In this document: positions 10,528 through 19,759 of the stretch, in pieces
Layout of the letters: every line of letters begins with the position of its first letter
How positions within the stretch are numbered: position 1 is the stretch's first letter
Assembly: GCF_007786475.1 (NCBI RefSeq)
Contig: NZ_VNJJ01000012.1
Coordinates: 62,001-126,000, forward strand
DNA: 64,000 nucleotides
Source of the DNA: Cohnella terricola
GTDB lineage: Bacteria; Bacillota; Bacilli; Paenibacillales; Paenibacillaceae
Direction: 5' to 3'
Notes under the pieces: generated by a model
Database searches by the model: none
Told to the model about the DNA's origin: nothing
What the model saw: the letters and a program-made list of their open reading frames with translations, nothing else
Program-made: the position numbers and the translations under genes

Positions 10528-11736
10528 ATGAGCAAATATCATCCTTTAACCGAACAAGAAGCGATTTCGATCGCTCGCAATATTCCAGGCATTTTCAGCG
10601 GCGAAGGCGAGCTGAGCTGCCGTGAGATCGGCGACGGCAATTTGAATCTTGTCTTCCACGTCAGCCAAGCCTCGACAGGCGCAAGCCTGATCGTCAAGCA
10701 AGCGCTGCCGTACGCCAAAGTCGTCGGAGAGTCTTGGCCGCTGTCGCTGGATCGCGCCCGTATCGAAAGCGAAGCGTTGATCATCGAAGCCCGACTCGCT
10801 CCCGGTCTTGTCCCGAAGGTGTACCATACGGACCATGAGCTCGCCCTTACCGTCATGGAAGACTTGAGCAGTCACGTCATCATGCGCCAAGGACTGATCG
10901 ACGGCGGCGTATATCCGCTGTTCGCAGAGCATATTTCCGATTTTCTCGCCAAGACACTGTTCTATACATCGGATCTCGGCATGAATCAGCAGGAGAAAAA
11001 GGTGCTCGCGCGCTCCTTCTCCAATCCAGACTTATGCAAAATTACGGAAGATCTCATCTTCGATCATCCCTATACGAACGCGGATACGAATAGCTTCGAT
11101 CCGCATCTGCAGGAAGATGCGGATCGCTTGTGGTCCGATGCGGAACTGCATCTCGAAGTCGCTCTTCTAAGGGAGAAGTTTCTGACCCACGCTCAGGCGT
11201 TGCTGCATGGGGATCTTCATACGGGGAGCATCTTTATTACGGAACAATCGACCAAGGTCATCGACCCCGAGTTCGCTTATTTCGGACCGATCGGCTTCGA
11301 CATCGGTGCCGTGCTTGCCAACCTCCTGCTCCATTATGCTTCTCAAGAACATTGGTCGACCGATGCGGCCTCCCGGTCGGAGCGCAGACAATATTTGATC
11401 TCGACGATTCGCGAAGTTTGGACCGGCTTCGAACGGAAATTCCGCGTCTTGTGGAACGAGCACGGAACGGATCGCATCGCGAAAACGGCGGGATATCAGG
11501 ATCATTACATGAACAGGCTTCTTCAGGATACGGTCGGATTTACGGGCGCCAAGATGGCCCGCAGAATCGTTGGTCTCGCGCATGTAGCCGACATCGATCG
11601 AATCCCTGATGCCGATGTCCGCGCCACAGCGCAAAGATTAGCTCTTGCGATCGGAACAAATTTGATCAAACAAAATCGCCAAGTTTCTTCCATAGAGGAA
11701 TTGATCGATATTGCCGTTACCGCATCCAAAGTTTGA
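10528..11736 (+). CDS. mtnK: 5-Methylthioribose kinase
   Basis: MtnK phosphorylates methylthioribose on C1 in the methionine salvage pathway. The 402-residue protein has the aminoglycoside-phosphotransferase-like kinase fold, with nucleotide-loop region GDGNLNLVFHV (about residues 32-42), catalytic LLHGDLHTGSIFI, and the metal-binding IDPEFAYFGPIGFDIG segment. ATG at 10528 has AAGGAG 7 nt upstream and is preferred over ATG 10510, which lies upstream of that site. mtnA follows 39 bp later. Confidence 0.95.
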   Translation: MSKYHPLTEQEAISIARNIPGIFSGEGELSCREIGDGNLNLVFHVSQASTGASLIVKQALPYAKVVGESWPLSLDRARIESEALIIEARLAPGLVPKVYHTDHELALTVMEDLSSHVIMRQGLIDGGVYPLFAEHISDFLAKTLFYTSDLGMNQQEKKVLARSFSNPDLCKITEDLIFDHPYTNADTNSFDPHLQEDADRLWSDAELHLEVALLREKFLTHAQALLHGDLHTGSIFITEQSTKVIDPEFAYFGPIGFDIGAVLANLLLHYASQEHWSTDAASRSERRQYLISTIREVWTGFERKFRVLWNEHGTDRIAKTAGYQDHYMNRLLQDTVGFTGAKMARRIVGLAHVADIDRIPDADVRATAQRLALAIGTNLIKQNRQVSSIEELIDIAVTASKV

Positions 11737-11775
11737 TTCAGCAACACTGTGCAATCACCGAGAGGAGCAGGAAAG

Positions 11776-12852
11776 ATGAGCAAGGAATCGCAACGCGAAC
11801 AAAAACAGGTGCTTCATTCATTGCGCTGGGAGGATGAAGCATTATCCTTATTGGATCAAAGGCTGCTCCCCGAAGAGACGGTTTATTTGCGTCTGACGAC
11901 GCCGCAAGACGTCTGGGAAGCGATCCGTGAGCTTAAGGTGAGGGGAGCGCCGGCGATTGGAATCGCGGCCGCTTACGGCGTCGTACTTGGCCTGTCCGGC
12001 CTCGAAGGCGCGCCTTCCGCATGGGAAAGTGAAGTGAAACGCCACGCCGATTATTTAGCGACTTCCAGGCCGACTGCCGTTAATCTGTTCTGGGCGCTCG
12101 ATCGGATGAAAGCTCGCGCTAAAGCGCTCGCGGAGTCCGGTCTTTCGGCTGCCGAAGCGACGCAAGCGCTGCTGGACGAAGCGAAGACGATCCATGCCGA
12201 GGATGAGGCGACCAACCGCCTGATCGGCGAACACGCGCTCACGCTATTCCGAGACGGCATGGGCGTCTTGACGCACTGCAACGCCGGAGGACTCGCCACG
12301 GCCAAATACGGCACGGCTCTCGCACCGTTCTATTTGGCGCTTGAGCAAGGCATTCATCTTAAAGTTTTCGCCGATGAGACTCGTCCCGTGCTGCAAGGCG
12401 CTCGACTGACTGCGTTCGAGCTTCAGCAAGCGGGCGTCGACGTAACGCTCATCTGCGACAATATGGCCGGTCATGTGATGTCCAAAGGCTGGGTACAAGC
12501 GGTCATCGTCGGTACGGACCGCGTTGCCGCCAACGGGGACGTCGCCAATAAGATCGGCACTTATAGCGTGGCGGTGCTGGCCAAGGCGCACAACATTCCA
12601 TTTTACGTGGCTTGTCCGTTGTCCACCATTGATCTGTCGACGCCTACAGGCGCCGACATCCCGATCGAAGAGCGCCATCCCGACGAGGTCGCGGCCGGTT
12701 TCGGCAAGCGTACTGCCCCGGAAGGCGTTGCCATCTACAATCCCGCCTTCGACATTACTCCGAATGAGCTCGTGACCGCGATCATTACGGAGAAAGGAAT
12801 TGTTACCGCGCCTTATGCGGACAGCTTGCGCAAGCTGTTCGAAGACGCTTAA
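11776..12852 (+). CDS. mtnA: Methylthioribose-1-phosphate isomerase
   Basis: MtnA converts the product of MtnK to methylthioribulose-1-phosphate. The 358-residue protein shows the substrate loop [15 protein letters not shown] and both catalytic residues: Cys168 in [14 protein letters not shown] and Asp248 in [21 protein letters not shown] at 11776 has AGGAG 8 nt upstream. Later salvage genes (mtnW, mtnX, mtnB, mtnD) are not in this window. The gene ends 4 nt inside the convergent yunC-like gene. Confidence 0.96.
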   Translation: MSKESQREQKQVLHSLRWEDEALSLLDQRLLPEETVYLRLTTPQDVWEAIRELKVRGAPAIGIAAAYGVVLGLSGLEGAPSAWESEVKRHADYLATSRPTAVNLFWALDRMKARAKALAESGLSAAEATQALLDEAKTIHAEDEATNRLIGEHALTLFRDGMGVLTHCNAGGLATAKYGTALAPFYLALEQGIHLKVFADETRPVLQGARLTAFELQQAGVDVTLICDNMAGHVMSKGWVQAVIVGTDRVAANGDVANKIGTYSVAVLAKAHNIPFYVACPLSTIDLSTPTGADIPIEERHPDEVAAGFGKRTAPEGVAIYNPAFDITPNELVTAIITEKGIVTAPYADSLRKLFEDA

Positions 12853-13163
12853 GAAGCCGATTCCGCCAGGATGCGAAGGGCATCCCTTCCACGCATGCCC
12901 ACGGTAATTCCAAGCGCATGCGCGGCATCGGTTACGGATTCGAGCGGCGCATCGAGCAATTGCTCGATCGTTCTGACGCCAACGGCGCGTCCGGCGACGA
13001 TCTGGCGATCCTTCAGCTTCTCGTTAAGCAGTTGCACATCGAGCGCGCCGCACATAATGTAACCGGGTCCGGCCGTGACCGCAAGCAGCGTCGTTTTGGG
13101 AAGCTGCACTTCGACGCCGACCGCCGTCCATCCCTCGACCTGTAGCGGCATCACTTTTACCAT
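12849..13163 (-). CDS. yunC: DUF1805 protein (YunC-like)
   Basis: The 104-residue protein closely follows the YunC/DUF1805 pattern, with [37 protein letters not shown] and a C-terminal [15 protein letters not shown]. The molecular function is unknown. ATG at 13163 has GGAGG 8 nt upstream. Its stop overlaps the mtnA stop by 4 bp with no terminator between, so antisense transcription through both ends is likely. Confidence 0.85.
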   Translation of the reverse strand: MVKVMPLQVEGWTAVGVEVQLPKTTLLAVTAGPGYIMCGALDVQLLNEKLKDRQIVAGRAVGVRTIEQLLDAPLESVTDAAHALGITVGMRGRDALRILAESAS

Positions 13164-13248
13164 GCGTATCACCTCCCTGCCCTCCGCAGCATAGGCCTTG
13201 CGATATAAGATATGCGCTCGAGTAACTAATTTTCAGGGCTTTTAGACC

Positions 13249-13278
13249 TATAACACTATAATGGGCTAACGTGTTATA
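13249..13278. promoter_or_regulatory. Inverted repeat upstream of the small conserved-type gene
   Basis: TATAACAC (13249-13256) and GTGTTATA (13271-13278) are perfect 8-bp arms 14 bp apart. A consensus -10 hexamer TATAAT (13257-13262) lies between them. It lies 55 bp before the next gene's start and could be an operator. Confidence 0.4.
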
Positions 13279-13332
13279 TTGGGTAACGGAACTTAGTTTC
13301 AAAGTACTATGTTTTAAATCGGAGGCATCAGC

Positions 13333-13713
13333 ATGAAAAAATCGACTAAAACCAAAGATGGCTCCTTTTCATTCCAAGTAGATATCAACATCCCCTCGGC
13401 GAACAGAGACGCTGCGTTGAAGCGCTTAGTGCAAATGTTAAACGATTCCGGCATTACCGACTACCGAATCGACGGCATGGAAGCCAAGCAATCGGCGGTT
13501 CAACCGAATCTTCTGGAGCTTCGCATCCGGTTATTCATTGAAAACAGCAAGCTTATCCGGATCAATATCAATAAGGGGCGCGGAGTGAAAATGAGCATTC
13601 CTTGCCGCGTGCTTAATTACGACTCGGACACACAGTTGATCACCGTCTACCACGTGGACGAGAAACAAGTGTACACGGTCGGAATTAACGAAATCGACGA
13701 CTTCGTTGAATAA
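13333..13713 (+). CDS. Unrecognised small protein
   Basis: I do not recognise this 126-residue protein. It has no signal peptide or membrane span. The N-terminal part is basic and then mixed alpha/beta (FQVDINIPSANRDAALKRLVQML). The C-terminal part is beta-rich (CRVLNYDSDTQLITVYHVDE). GGAGG lies about 7 nt before ATG 13333, and a strong hairpin follows the stop, so it looks like a real monocistronic gene. A regulatory or nucleic-acid-related role is possible but not shown by any motif. Confidence 0.65.
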   Translation: MKKSTKTKDGSFSFQVDINIPSANRDAALKRLVQMLNDSGITDYRIDGMEAKQSAVQPNLLELRIRLFIENSKLIRININKGRGVKMSIPCRVLNYDSDTQLITVYHVDEKQVYTVGINEIDDFVE

Positions 13714-13738
13714 TCGATACTTATATGCAGCAACAAGT

Positions 13739-13777
13739 AAGGACCGCACGGGCTTTTAGCAGCCCGTTGCGGTCCTT
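13739..13777. terminator. Bidirectional terminator-like hairpin
   Basis: Long arms AAGGACCGCACGGGCT and AGCCCGTTGCGGTCCTT (one bulge) flank a 6-nt loop. Only short T runs flank it. It lies between the ends of the small plus-strand gene and nrdF. Confidence 0.7.
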
Positions 13778-13799
13778 ATTTCGTGTCGCGTCTATGGAT

Positions 13800-14771
13800 T
13801 TAATTGTTGAAATCGAAAACGAAGTCGTCATCCGTCATCGTTTCGACGTGAATCGTCCGAACGTACCCGTTGCCTTTCTTCGAGAAGAAGTCATGCTGCT
13901 TCGTCTTCGTGCTGATGCCGTTGAATACGATCGGATTGACGTCTTCTTCCTCGAATGCCGGATCGAAGCCCATGTTCATGAACGCTTTGTTCGCGTTGTA
14001 ACGAACGAACTTCTTCACTTCTTCCTGAAGGCCGATCGAAGAATAAAGCTCATCCGTATATTTCTCCTCGTTCTGGTGCAGGTGCATGAGCAAGCCGTAC
14101 ACCACTTCGTACACTTCCTTCTGATCGCTTTCGTCCAGCCCCGCGTACACTTCCTGGGCAAGCACGCCGACATACAGCCCGTGGATGCTCTCGTCGCGGA
14201 GAATCAGGTCGATGACCTCGCCGCTGCTTGTCATTTTTCCTTGTCCAGCCAAGTATAACGGGTAGAAAAATCCGCTGTAGAACAAGTAGCTTTCAAGCAG
14301 AACCGAAGCGGCCATCGCCAGGAACAAGCTTTTCGGACTTTCGATATTGTTATAGTATTGGACGATCGTGTCCGCTTTGGTTTGCAGATATGGATTCGCC
14401 TCGACCCAACGGAATACGCCATCGATTTCTTCGGTCGTCGCGAGCGTCGTAAAAATACTGCTGTAAGACTTGGCGTGGATTTGCTCCATCATCGCCATGA
14501 AGCCAAGCACTGCTTTGCGCTGGAGACCGTCCACGTGGTCTAGGATCTTCGGCATACCGACGCCGCCCTGCACCGTATCGAGCAGCGTCAAACCTCCCAG
14601 CACCTTCATGTACAGCTCGCGCTCTTGATCGCTCAAGTTCATCCACGCCATCTTATCGTCGGACAGCGGAATCTCTTCGTCCGTCCAGAATTGCATAATG
14701 TTCTGATTCCAGAACGTAATTGTAAAATCGTCGTCGGGACGATTCCAGTTCACGGCTTTTAGCGCACACAT
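13800..14771 (-). CDS. nrdF: Class Ib ribonucleotide reductase, beta subunit
   Basis: NrdF carries the dinuclear manganese/iron centre and tyrosyl radical that start nucleotide reduction in NrdE. The 323-residue protein has the helical-bundle ligand motifs, including [15 protein letters not shown] (Glu and His ligands) and [14 protein letters not shown] at 14771 has GGAGG 9 nt upstream. It is the last gene of nrdI-nrdE-nrdF and lies 21 bp after nrdE. Confidence 0.95.
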   Translation of the reverse strand: MCALKAVNWNRPDDDFTITFWNQNIMQFWTDEEIPLSDDKMAWMNLSDQERELYMKVLGGLTLLDTVQGGVGMPKILDHVDGLQRKAVLGFMAMMEQIHAKSYSSIFTTLATTEEIDGVFRWVEANPYLQTKADTIVQYYNNIESPKSLFLAMAASVLLESYLFYSGFFYPLYLAGQGKMTSSGEVIDLILRDESIHGLYVGVLAQEVYAGLDESDQKEVYEVVYGLLMHLHQNEEKYTDELYSSIGLQEEVKKFVRYNANKAFMNMGFDPAFEEEDVNPIVFNGISTKTKQHDFFSKKGNGYVRTIHVETMTDDDFVFDFNN

Positions 14772-14792
14772 GTATTGAAGTCCTCCTAATCC

Positions 14793-16877
14793 TTATACCG
14801 AGCAGGTCACGCACTCTTCCACGGACAACCGGTTCGTACGCGTGTAATAGAGCGATTTAAGGCCCTTCTTAGCCGCGTAGACGTAGTAGCGGGACAGTTG
14901 TCTCGTCGTCACGTCGCTGTTCACGTGAAGCACGGTAGAGATGCCTTGGTCCACATGAGGCTGAATTTCCGCGATCAGGTCGATGACCTTGAATTGATCC
15001 ATTTGATAAGCTGATTTATAGAAGAAAATATTGTCACGGCTTAGGAAAGGCATCGGATAATACGTCGTCGAGTTCGCGTATGTCCGCGTCTCGATCGGCT
15101 CTACGATCGGCATGACGCTCGAAGTCGCGTTCTGGATGTACGAGATGCTTTGCGTAGGCGCAATTGCCAGTCGGTAAGCGTGATAAAGGCCGTTAGCGGC
15201 AACGTCCGCCTTAAGCCCCGCCCAATCTGCCGGAGACGGTACATCGATGCCTTCGAACAGCTTCTTGACCCGCTCCGTGACGGGACGATAGTCCGTCGCC
15301 AGGTATCTGTCGAAGTAAGCACCCTTGGCGTATTCCGACCGTTCGAAGCCTTGGAACGTGATGCCCTTGTCGCGAGCGATCTCCATGCTCTTCTCCAAGG
15401 AATGAAAGTTCATCATCATGAAGAACGTGCGGACGAAATCGCGTGCTTCCGCGCTCTCGTAAGCAATCTTGTTCTTCGCCAAGAAACCGTGCAGGTTCAT
15501 GGCGCCAAGGCCTACCGAGTGAAGCTCGGAATTTGCTTTGGCTACGCCCGGAGCGTTCGCGACCGTCGTCATGTCGCTGACCGCCGTAAGCGCGATGATG
15601 CCCTCGTGCACCGATTCCTTGATTTTGCGCGTGTCCATGACGTTGGCGATATTCAAGGAAGCGAGGTTACAGCTAATATCTTTACGGATCGTATCCGGCT
15701 CGAAATAGTCGCCGATCTCCGAGGTTTCCTGAAGTTGGAAAATTTCAGTGCACAGGTTCGACATTTTGATATTGCCGATATCTTTAAGCGCGTGAGCGCG
15801 GTTGGCGTTGGATTTATTCATGATGTACGGGTAACCCGACTCAAGCTGCGTCGTCGCAATCTTGACGAGCATGTCCCGCGCGCTCATGACGGTCTTCTTC
15901 TTCACGCGATCGTCGGCGAGCAGCGTATCGTACATCTCGTCCATGTCCATATCATCCAAATGTTTGCCGTAATGCTTATAGACGGTGTACGGCGCGAAAA
16001 CGTGCAGCATCTCGTTCCGCTCCGCAAGTTGATAGAACTTATCGGGTACGATCAATCCGATGGACAGCGTTTTGAGACGCGTTTTCTCGTCCGCATTAAT
16101 CTTCTTGCTGTCGAGGAATTCAATGACGTCCCATCCGAAAATGTTATAATAGCCGGCTCCCGATCCTTTGCGCTGTCCCATCTGGTCAGCATAGGAGAAT
16201 GCGTCCTCCATCAGCTTCAGCACGGGCATGATGCCTTTGGCGGCGCCTTCGACGCCTTTGATCGTTTCTCCGCGGCCGCGTACTTTCGACAAGTTGACCG
16301 CGACGCCTCCGCCGATTTTCGACAGCTGCATACAAGTTCCAATCACGTAGTTAATCGAATTCAAGGAATCGTCCATCTCGAGCAGGAAGCAGGAAACCAT
16401 CTCTCCGCGGCGGCTCTTGCCCGCGTTCAGGAAAGTCGGAGTGGCAGGCTGCAAACGCTGCTCCATCATGGACGCGGCGAGCGAACGTGCGACCTGGTAA
16501 TCCCCTCTGGCCAGATGAAGCGCCACGATCGACACTCTGTCGGCAAAATGCTCCAAATACTTCGTTTTATCGTCGGTCTTCACGGCGTAATCCGTATAGA
16601 ACTTCGAAGCCGCCATATAAGATTTGAACTGGAAGCGGTAGCTATGAGTGAGCTCGTAGATTTGTTCGATATCGCGTTCGCTGTAATGGAGATAAACGTC
16701 CTCGTAGAAATTGTTATCCACCATGTAACGAACTTTTTCTTTCGTATTCGCAAAATGAACGCTGCGGCCGTAAATGTCCTTCATGAACTCCTCAACGGCC
16801 TCGCGGTCTTTATCCAATTGGAAGAAACCTTCCGTATCTCTTTGCATTAGTAAGTTGTTTAACTCAATATGACGCAA
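14793..16877 (-). CDS. nrdE: Class Ib ribonucleotide reductase, alpha subunit
   Basis: NrdE reduces ribonucleoside diphosphates. The 694-residue protein has the first active-site cysteine in EMVSCFLLEM (about 162), the radical-relay cysteine region SNLCTEIF (about 374) and the C-terminal redox pair CVTCSV. The N-terminus lacks the long ATP-cone of class Ia enzymes, as expected for NrdE. The start is TTG at 16877, since AGGAGGTG lies 7 nt upstream and the next ATG lies 30 nt inside. The start overlaps nrdI by 14 nt. No intein is present. Confidence 0.95.
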   Translation of the reverse strand: MRHIELNNLLMQRDTEGFFQLDKDREAVEEFMKDIYGRSVHFANTKEKVRYMVDNNFYEDVYLHYSERDIEQIYELTHSYRFQFKSYMAASKFYTDYAVKTDDKTKYLEHFADRVSIVALHLARGDYQVARSLAASMMEQRLQPATPTFLNAGKSRRGEMVSCFLLEMDDSLNSINYVIGTCMQLSKIGGGVAVNLSKVRGRGETIKGVEGAAKGIMPVLKLMEDAFSYADQMGQRKGSGAGYYNIFGWDVIEFLDSKKINADEKTRLKTLSIGLIVPDKFYQLAERNEMLHVFAPYTVYKHYGKHLDDMDMDEMYDTLLADDRVKKKTVMSARDMLVKIATTQLESGYPYIMNKSNANRAHALKDIGNIKMSNLCTEIFQLQETSEIGDYFEPDTIRKDISCNLASLNIANVMDTRKIKESVHEGIIALTAVSDMTTVANAPGVAKANSELHSVGLGAMNLHGFLAKNKIAYESAEARDFVRTFFMMMNFHSLEKSMEIARDKGITFQGFERSEYAKGAYFDRYLATDYRPVTERVKKLFEGIDVPSPADWAGLKADVAANGLYHAYRLAIAPTQSISYIQNATSSVMPIVEPIETRTYANSTTYYPMPFLSRDNIFFYKSAYQMDQFKVIDLIAEIQPHVDQGISTVLHVNSDVTTRQLSRYYVYAAKKGLKSLYYTRTNRLSVEECVTCSV

Positions 16878-17223
16878 CTGCGCCCACCTCCTGAACGAAT
16901 CTTTCGACGTCCCGCGTCGTGCCGGACAACTCGAATTTGCTGATGACGGGAACCCCGTACATTTCCGCTATGCGATCCGCGCTGACCGCGAACCCGTCTC
17001 CCCAGTTCCGGTTGCCGCTTGCGGATACCCCGCGAAGCTTCGAATAATTGTTTTGCAGAAAAGACTTGACCTTCTCCGGCACTTGACCGAAGCCCGTTGT
17101 ATACGTCACGAGAACGAAAGGCTGATCGATATCCATGGATTCTTCGATTTGTATCGAAGGAAGCTTTAATTTCTCTACGAACCTCCGTACGTTACCCGTC
17201 TTGGAATCATAAGCTACCAGCAT
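16864..17223 (-). CDS. nrdI: NrdI flavodoxin-like activator of NrdF
   Basis: NrdI supplies oxidant to build the Mn(III)-tyrosyl cofactor of NrdF. The 119-residue protein has the FMN-phosphate loop region DSKTGNVRRF (about 6-15), VTYTTGFGQVP and the GNRNWGDGFAVSAD signature. An in-frame ATG at 17232 lies directly on the GAGGAG site, so ATG at 17223, spaced 10 nt, is preferred. It is first in the operon, behind tandem NrdR-like boxes. Confidence 0.93.
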   Translation of the reverse strand: MLVAYDSKTGNVRRFVEKLKLPSIQIEESMDIDQPFVLVTYTTGFGQVPEKVKSFLQNNYSKLRGVSASGNRNWGDGFAVSADRIAEMYGVPVISKFELSGTTRDVERFVQEVGAVASY

Positions 17224-17250
17224 GCCTTCCATTCTCCTCTCATGGTCTCA

Positions 17251-17298
17251 ACACAATATGTATAGCGACAATATCCAATCTATATCAATATATTGTGT
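17251..17298. promoter_or_regulatory. Two NrdR-like boxes upstream of nrdIEF
   Basis: Two 16-bp AT-rich imperfect palindromes similar to the NrdR box (acaCwAtATaTwGtgt) lie at 17251-17266 (ACACAATATGTATAGC) and 17283-17298 (TATCAATATATTGTGT). Their centres are 32 bp apart, about three helical turns, the geometry typical of NrdR sites. The upstream box fills the spacer of the nrdI promoter, so binding should block transcription when dATP is abundant. Confidence 0.75.
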
Positions 17299-17305
17299 CT
17301 GTCAA
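17277..17305 (-). promoter_or_regulatory. Sigma-A promoter of nrdIEF
   Basis: A perfect TTGACA (17305-17300), a 17-bp spacer and TAGATT (17282-17277) precede nrdI on the minus strand. The spacer coincides with one NrdR-like box. Confidence 0.65.
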
Positions 17306-17354
17306 TGAGAAAGTGGACCTATTGCCTTTCTAAGATTTCTTGTTCACATGAACA

Positions 17355-17388
17355 CAAAAAAGAAGGAGGCGCCAGGCAATCTCCTTCC
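17355..17388 (-). terminator. Terminator of the GGDEF-EAL gene
   Basis: Arms GAAGGAG (17363-17369) and CTCCTTC (17382-17388) are followed on the minus strand by a run of Ts at 17362-17357. It lies 33 bp after the stop. Confidence 0.7.
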
Positions 17389-17420
17389 GCGGATACTGCT
17401 AATAAGGGCTAGATCTAGTG

Positions 17421-19232
17421 TTATGCGGGCAGTGCAGGACCGTTCAGCTTCTCCGTAAGCAGCGCTTGGGCATCCGTGCTGGATAACGGAGGACTGCCGA
17501 AATACCCCTGCATCTCGTCGCAACGGTAAGAGCGAAGGAAATGCACTTGCCCCTTCGTCTCCACGCCTTCAGCGATGACTTGCATCTGCAAATTGTGAGC
17601 CATGGAAATAATCGCCGCAACGATCGCCGCATCGCTCGGATTTTGCTGCACATCCCTAACGAAGGAACGGTCGATCTTCAGCCTTGCGATTGGCAAATTT
17701 TTCAGATAGTGAAAAGAACTGTACCCGGTTCCGAAATCATCGATACTAATGTGGAGTCCTAAATCGGTCAATTCCTTCAGATCTCGGGAAGCGCGTTCGA
17801 CGTCCATCGTCATGCTCTCCGTGATCTCAAGCTCTAAATATCGAGGATCAAGGCCGGTTCTCTGCAGGATTTCGGATATTTTGCCCGTTAAGTTGCGTTG
17901 CGAGAATTGCCGGAACGACAAATTCACGGAAACCGGAATGCGGCTCAAGCCCTCGTCTTGCCATGCTTTATTTTGCCGGCAAGCCTCTTCGATGACCCAT
18001 TCCCCTAGAGGCACGATAATTCCGCTTTCCTCCGCCGCAGGGATGAATTCTCCAGGAGGAACCAGCCCCCTCTGCGGGTGCTTCCAACGAACGAGAGCCT
18101 CCATGCCGACGATCTGTCCCGAAGCCAGATCGTACTGAGGTTGATAATAAAGCAGGAACTCGTTGTTATGTAGCGCTCTGCGCATCTCGTGTTGAATTGT
18201 CAGCTTTTCCAACGCGATGTGATCCATATCGCTGGAGTGTTGCATATAATCGTTTTTGCCGTTTTCTTTAACGCGATGCAGCGCCGTGTCCGCCCTCTTA
18301 AGCAGCGTCGCTGCGTCATCGGCCGCATGGCGGCATACTGCCACGCCGATGCTTACCGTAATATGCACGGGCACTCCGTTTAATTCGAAAGGCTCCTTCA
18401 AGACGCTCATCAGATCGTCGAGGCGTCTAGCTGCGTCTTCTTCGCTCTGGAGGGGATAAAGACAAGCCGCGAATTCATCGCCTTCCATCCGGGCTAGATC
18501 TCCGGGTTCGGACAAGCTGCGGCTTAGCCTTTCCGCTATTTGCAGAAGGAGCATGTCGCCGAAATCCCGCCCGAATGATGCGTTGACCAGTTTGAATTGA
18601 TCCACGTCGATATAACAAACGGCCAGTTGTATGCCTCTATCGCGGGCTTCTTCGAGCCTCTCTTCCAACCGGTTCATGAAAAACCGGCGATTCGGCAGGC
18701 CGGTCATGTCATCGTAATACGCCTGATAGCGAATCCGTTCCAACGAACGCTTCCGATCGCTGATATCCTGAATAAACGCCAAAATGCCGATGACTTTATT
18801 CCTTCTTACCATCGGAGAGGTATGTATATTCAAATCGAGCGTATGGCCCACCTTGTGTAGAACCTTGATTTCCCGGGAGCATTTCTCTCCTCTAAGCGTC
18901 TGTTGAAAAATGTGGCGGGTCAATTCCTGGAATTCCTCCGCCACCAATGTCGTAAACGACATTCCGTTCATCTCGTCTTTGCCGTATCCGACCATATCTG
19001 AAGGATCCCGGTTAATGTCCAGAAAACGGCCCTGCCGATCAATCACCGCAAAAACGACCGGGCTATTGGTGTACAGCGAATTTAATAACTCCGGCTGATA
19101 AGAAGGGCCGGTGGCCAAATTTCGGTAACGATTACGGGAGAACAACCACCCCAATGAAGCGGCGCTTGCGGTCAAAACTGCACCGGCGGCAATACCCGCT
19201 AGCCAAATCCCATTGTCGGACCATCCGTTCAC
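17421..19232 (-). CDS. Membrane-anchored PAS-GGDEF-EAL cyclic-di-GMP protein
   Basis: The 603-residue protein has one N-terminal membrane span (about 9-31), a PAS sensor domain (about 55-165), a GGDEF domain (about 170-335) and an EAL domain (about 345-595). The EAL domain looks active as a c-di-GMP phosphodiesterase, with E378-A-L, ELEITES, IDDFGTGYSS, KIDRSFV and AEGVET all present. The GGDEF active-site motif reads EGDEF (250-254), a variant sometimes still active, so cyclase activity is uncertain. The start is GTG at 19232. The gene is monocistronic, with a terminator downstream. No target pathway is indicated by the neighbours. Confidence 0.9.
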   Translation of the reverse strand: MNGWSDNGIWLAGIAAGAVLTASAASLGWLFSRNRYRNLATGPSYQPELLNSLYTNSPVVFAVIDRQGRFLDINRDPSDMVGYGKDEMNGMSFTTLVAEEFQELTRHIFQQTLRGEKCSREIKVLHKVGHTLDLNIHTSPMVRRNKVIGILAFIQDISDRKRSLERIRYQAYYDDMTGLPNRRFFMNRLEERLEEARDRGIQLAVCYIDVDQFKLVNASFGRDFGDMLLLQIAERLSRSLSEPGDLARMEGDEFAACLYPLQSEEDAARRLDDLMSVLKEPFELNGVPVHITVSIGVAVCRHAADDAATLLKRADTALHRVKENGKNDYMQHSSDMDHIALEKLTIQHEMRRALHNNEFLLYYQPQYDLASGQIVGMEALVRWKHPQRGLVPPGEFIPAAEESGIIVPLGEWVIEEACRQNKAWQDEGLSRIPVSVNLSFRQFSQRNLTGKISEILQRTGLDPRYLELEITESMTMDVERASRDLKELTDLGLHISIDDFGTGYSSFHYLKNLPIARLKIDRSFVRDVQQNPSDAAIVAAIISMAHNLQMQVIAEGVETKGQVHFLRSYRCDEMQGYFGSPPLSSTDAQALLTEKLNGPALPA

Positions 19233-19309
19233 GAGGTTACGTCCTTCCTCCGCTAGGGGTAATTATTCTAGGTATACACCTATTATAGTTCAAACTCCGA
19301 CAAAATGTA

Positions 19310-19687
19310 TTATTTTTTGTGCGACGGACGGGCCGCGAACGCCAAACAAATCCAACCGGCGATGAATGCTACCCCGCCGATCGGCGTGATCGCTCCAAGA
19401 ACTTTGACTCCGCTGATCGCTAAGGCATAGAGGCTGCCCGAAAATAGAATAATACCTATTAGCAGCAGTCTGGCAGCCCATTGCGCCAGCTTGGGCGAAG
19501 CAAGCCGATCGATGAGCAGCGCAACCAGCAAAATTCCGACAGCGTGGAACATATGGTACTGCACGCCGGTTTGATATACCCCGAGAGCGTCCGCGTCGAT
19601 GCGATCTTTTAGCATATGCGCCCCGAAAGCCCCTAAAACGACAGAAAGCATAGCCGCAAGCGCTCCAATTTTTGTATACTTATTCAT
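19310..19687 (-). CDS. DUF423 small membrane protein
   Basis: The 125-residue protein has four predicted membrane spans and the DUF423 signatures LGAFGAHML, YHMFHAVGIL and the C-terminal TPIGGVAFIAGW. The family (YwdK/YgdD) is of unknown function. The open frame extends to 19849, but that would overlap the divergent gene. ATG at 19687, with GGAGG about 11 nt upstream, gives the family N-terminus. Confidence 0.85.
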   Translation of the reverse strand: MNKYTKIGALAAMLSVVLGAFGAHMLKDRIDADALGVYQTGVQYHMFHAVGILLVALLIDRLASPKLAQWAARLLLIGIILFSGSLYALAISGVKVLGAITPIGGVAFIAGWICLAFAARPSHKK

Positions 19688-19759
19688 GCGGGGAAAGTCC
19701 TCCTTGAACAATAGGAATGCATGTCTTCGTCTATCATAACGTGTATGGGGTGGAATGTC

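Noticed and set aside
15150..16850. 566-codon plus-strand frame opposite nrdE
   Set aside because: It is antisense to a highly conserved gene and its composition is typical of a shadow frame.
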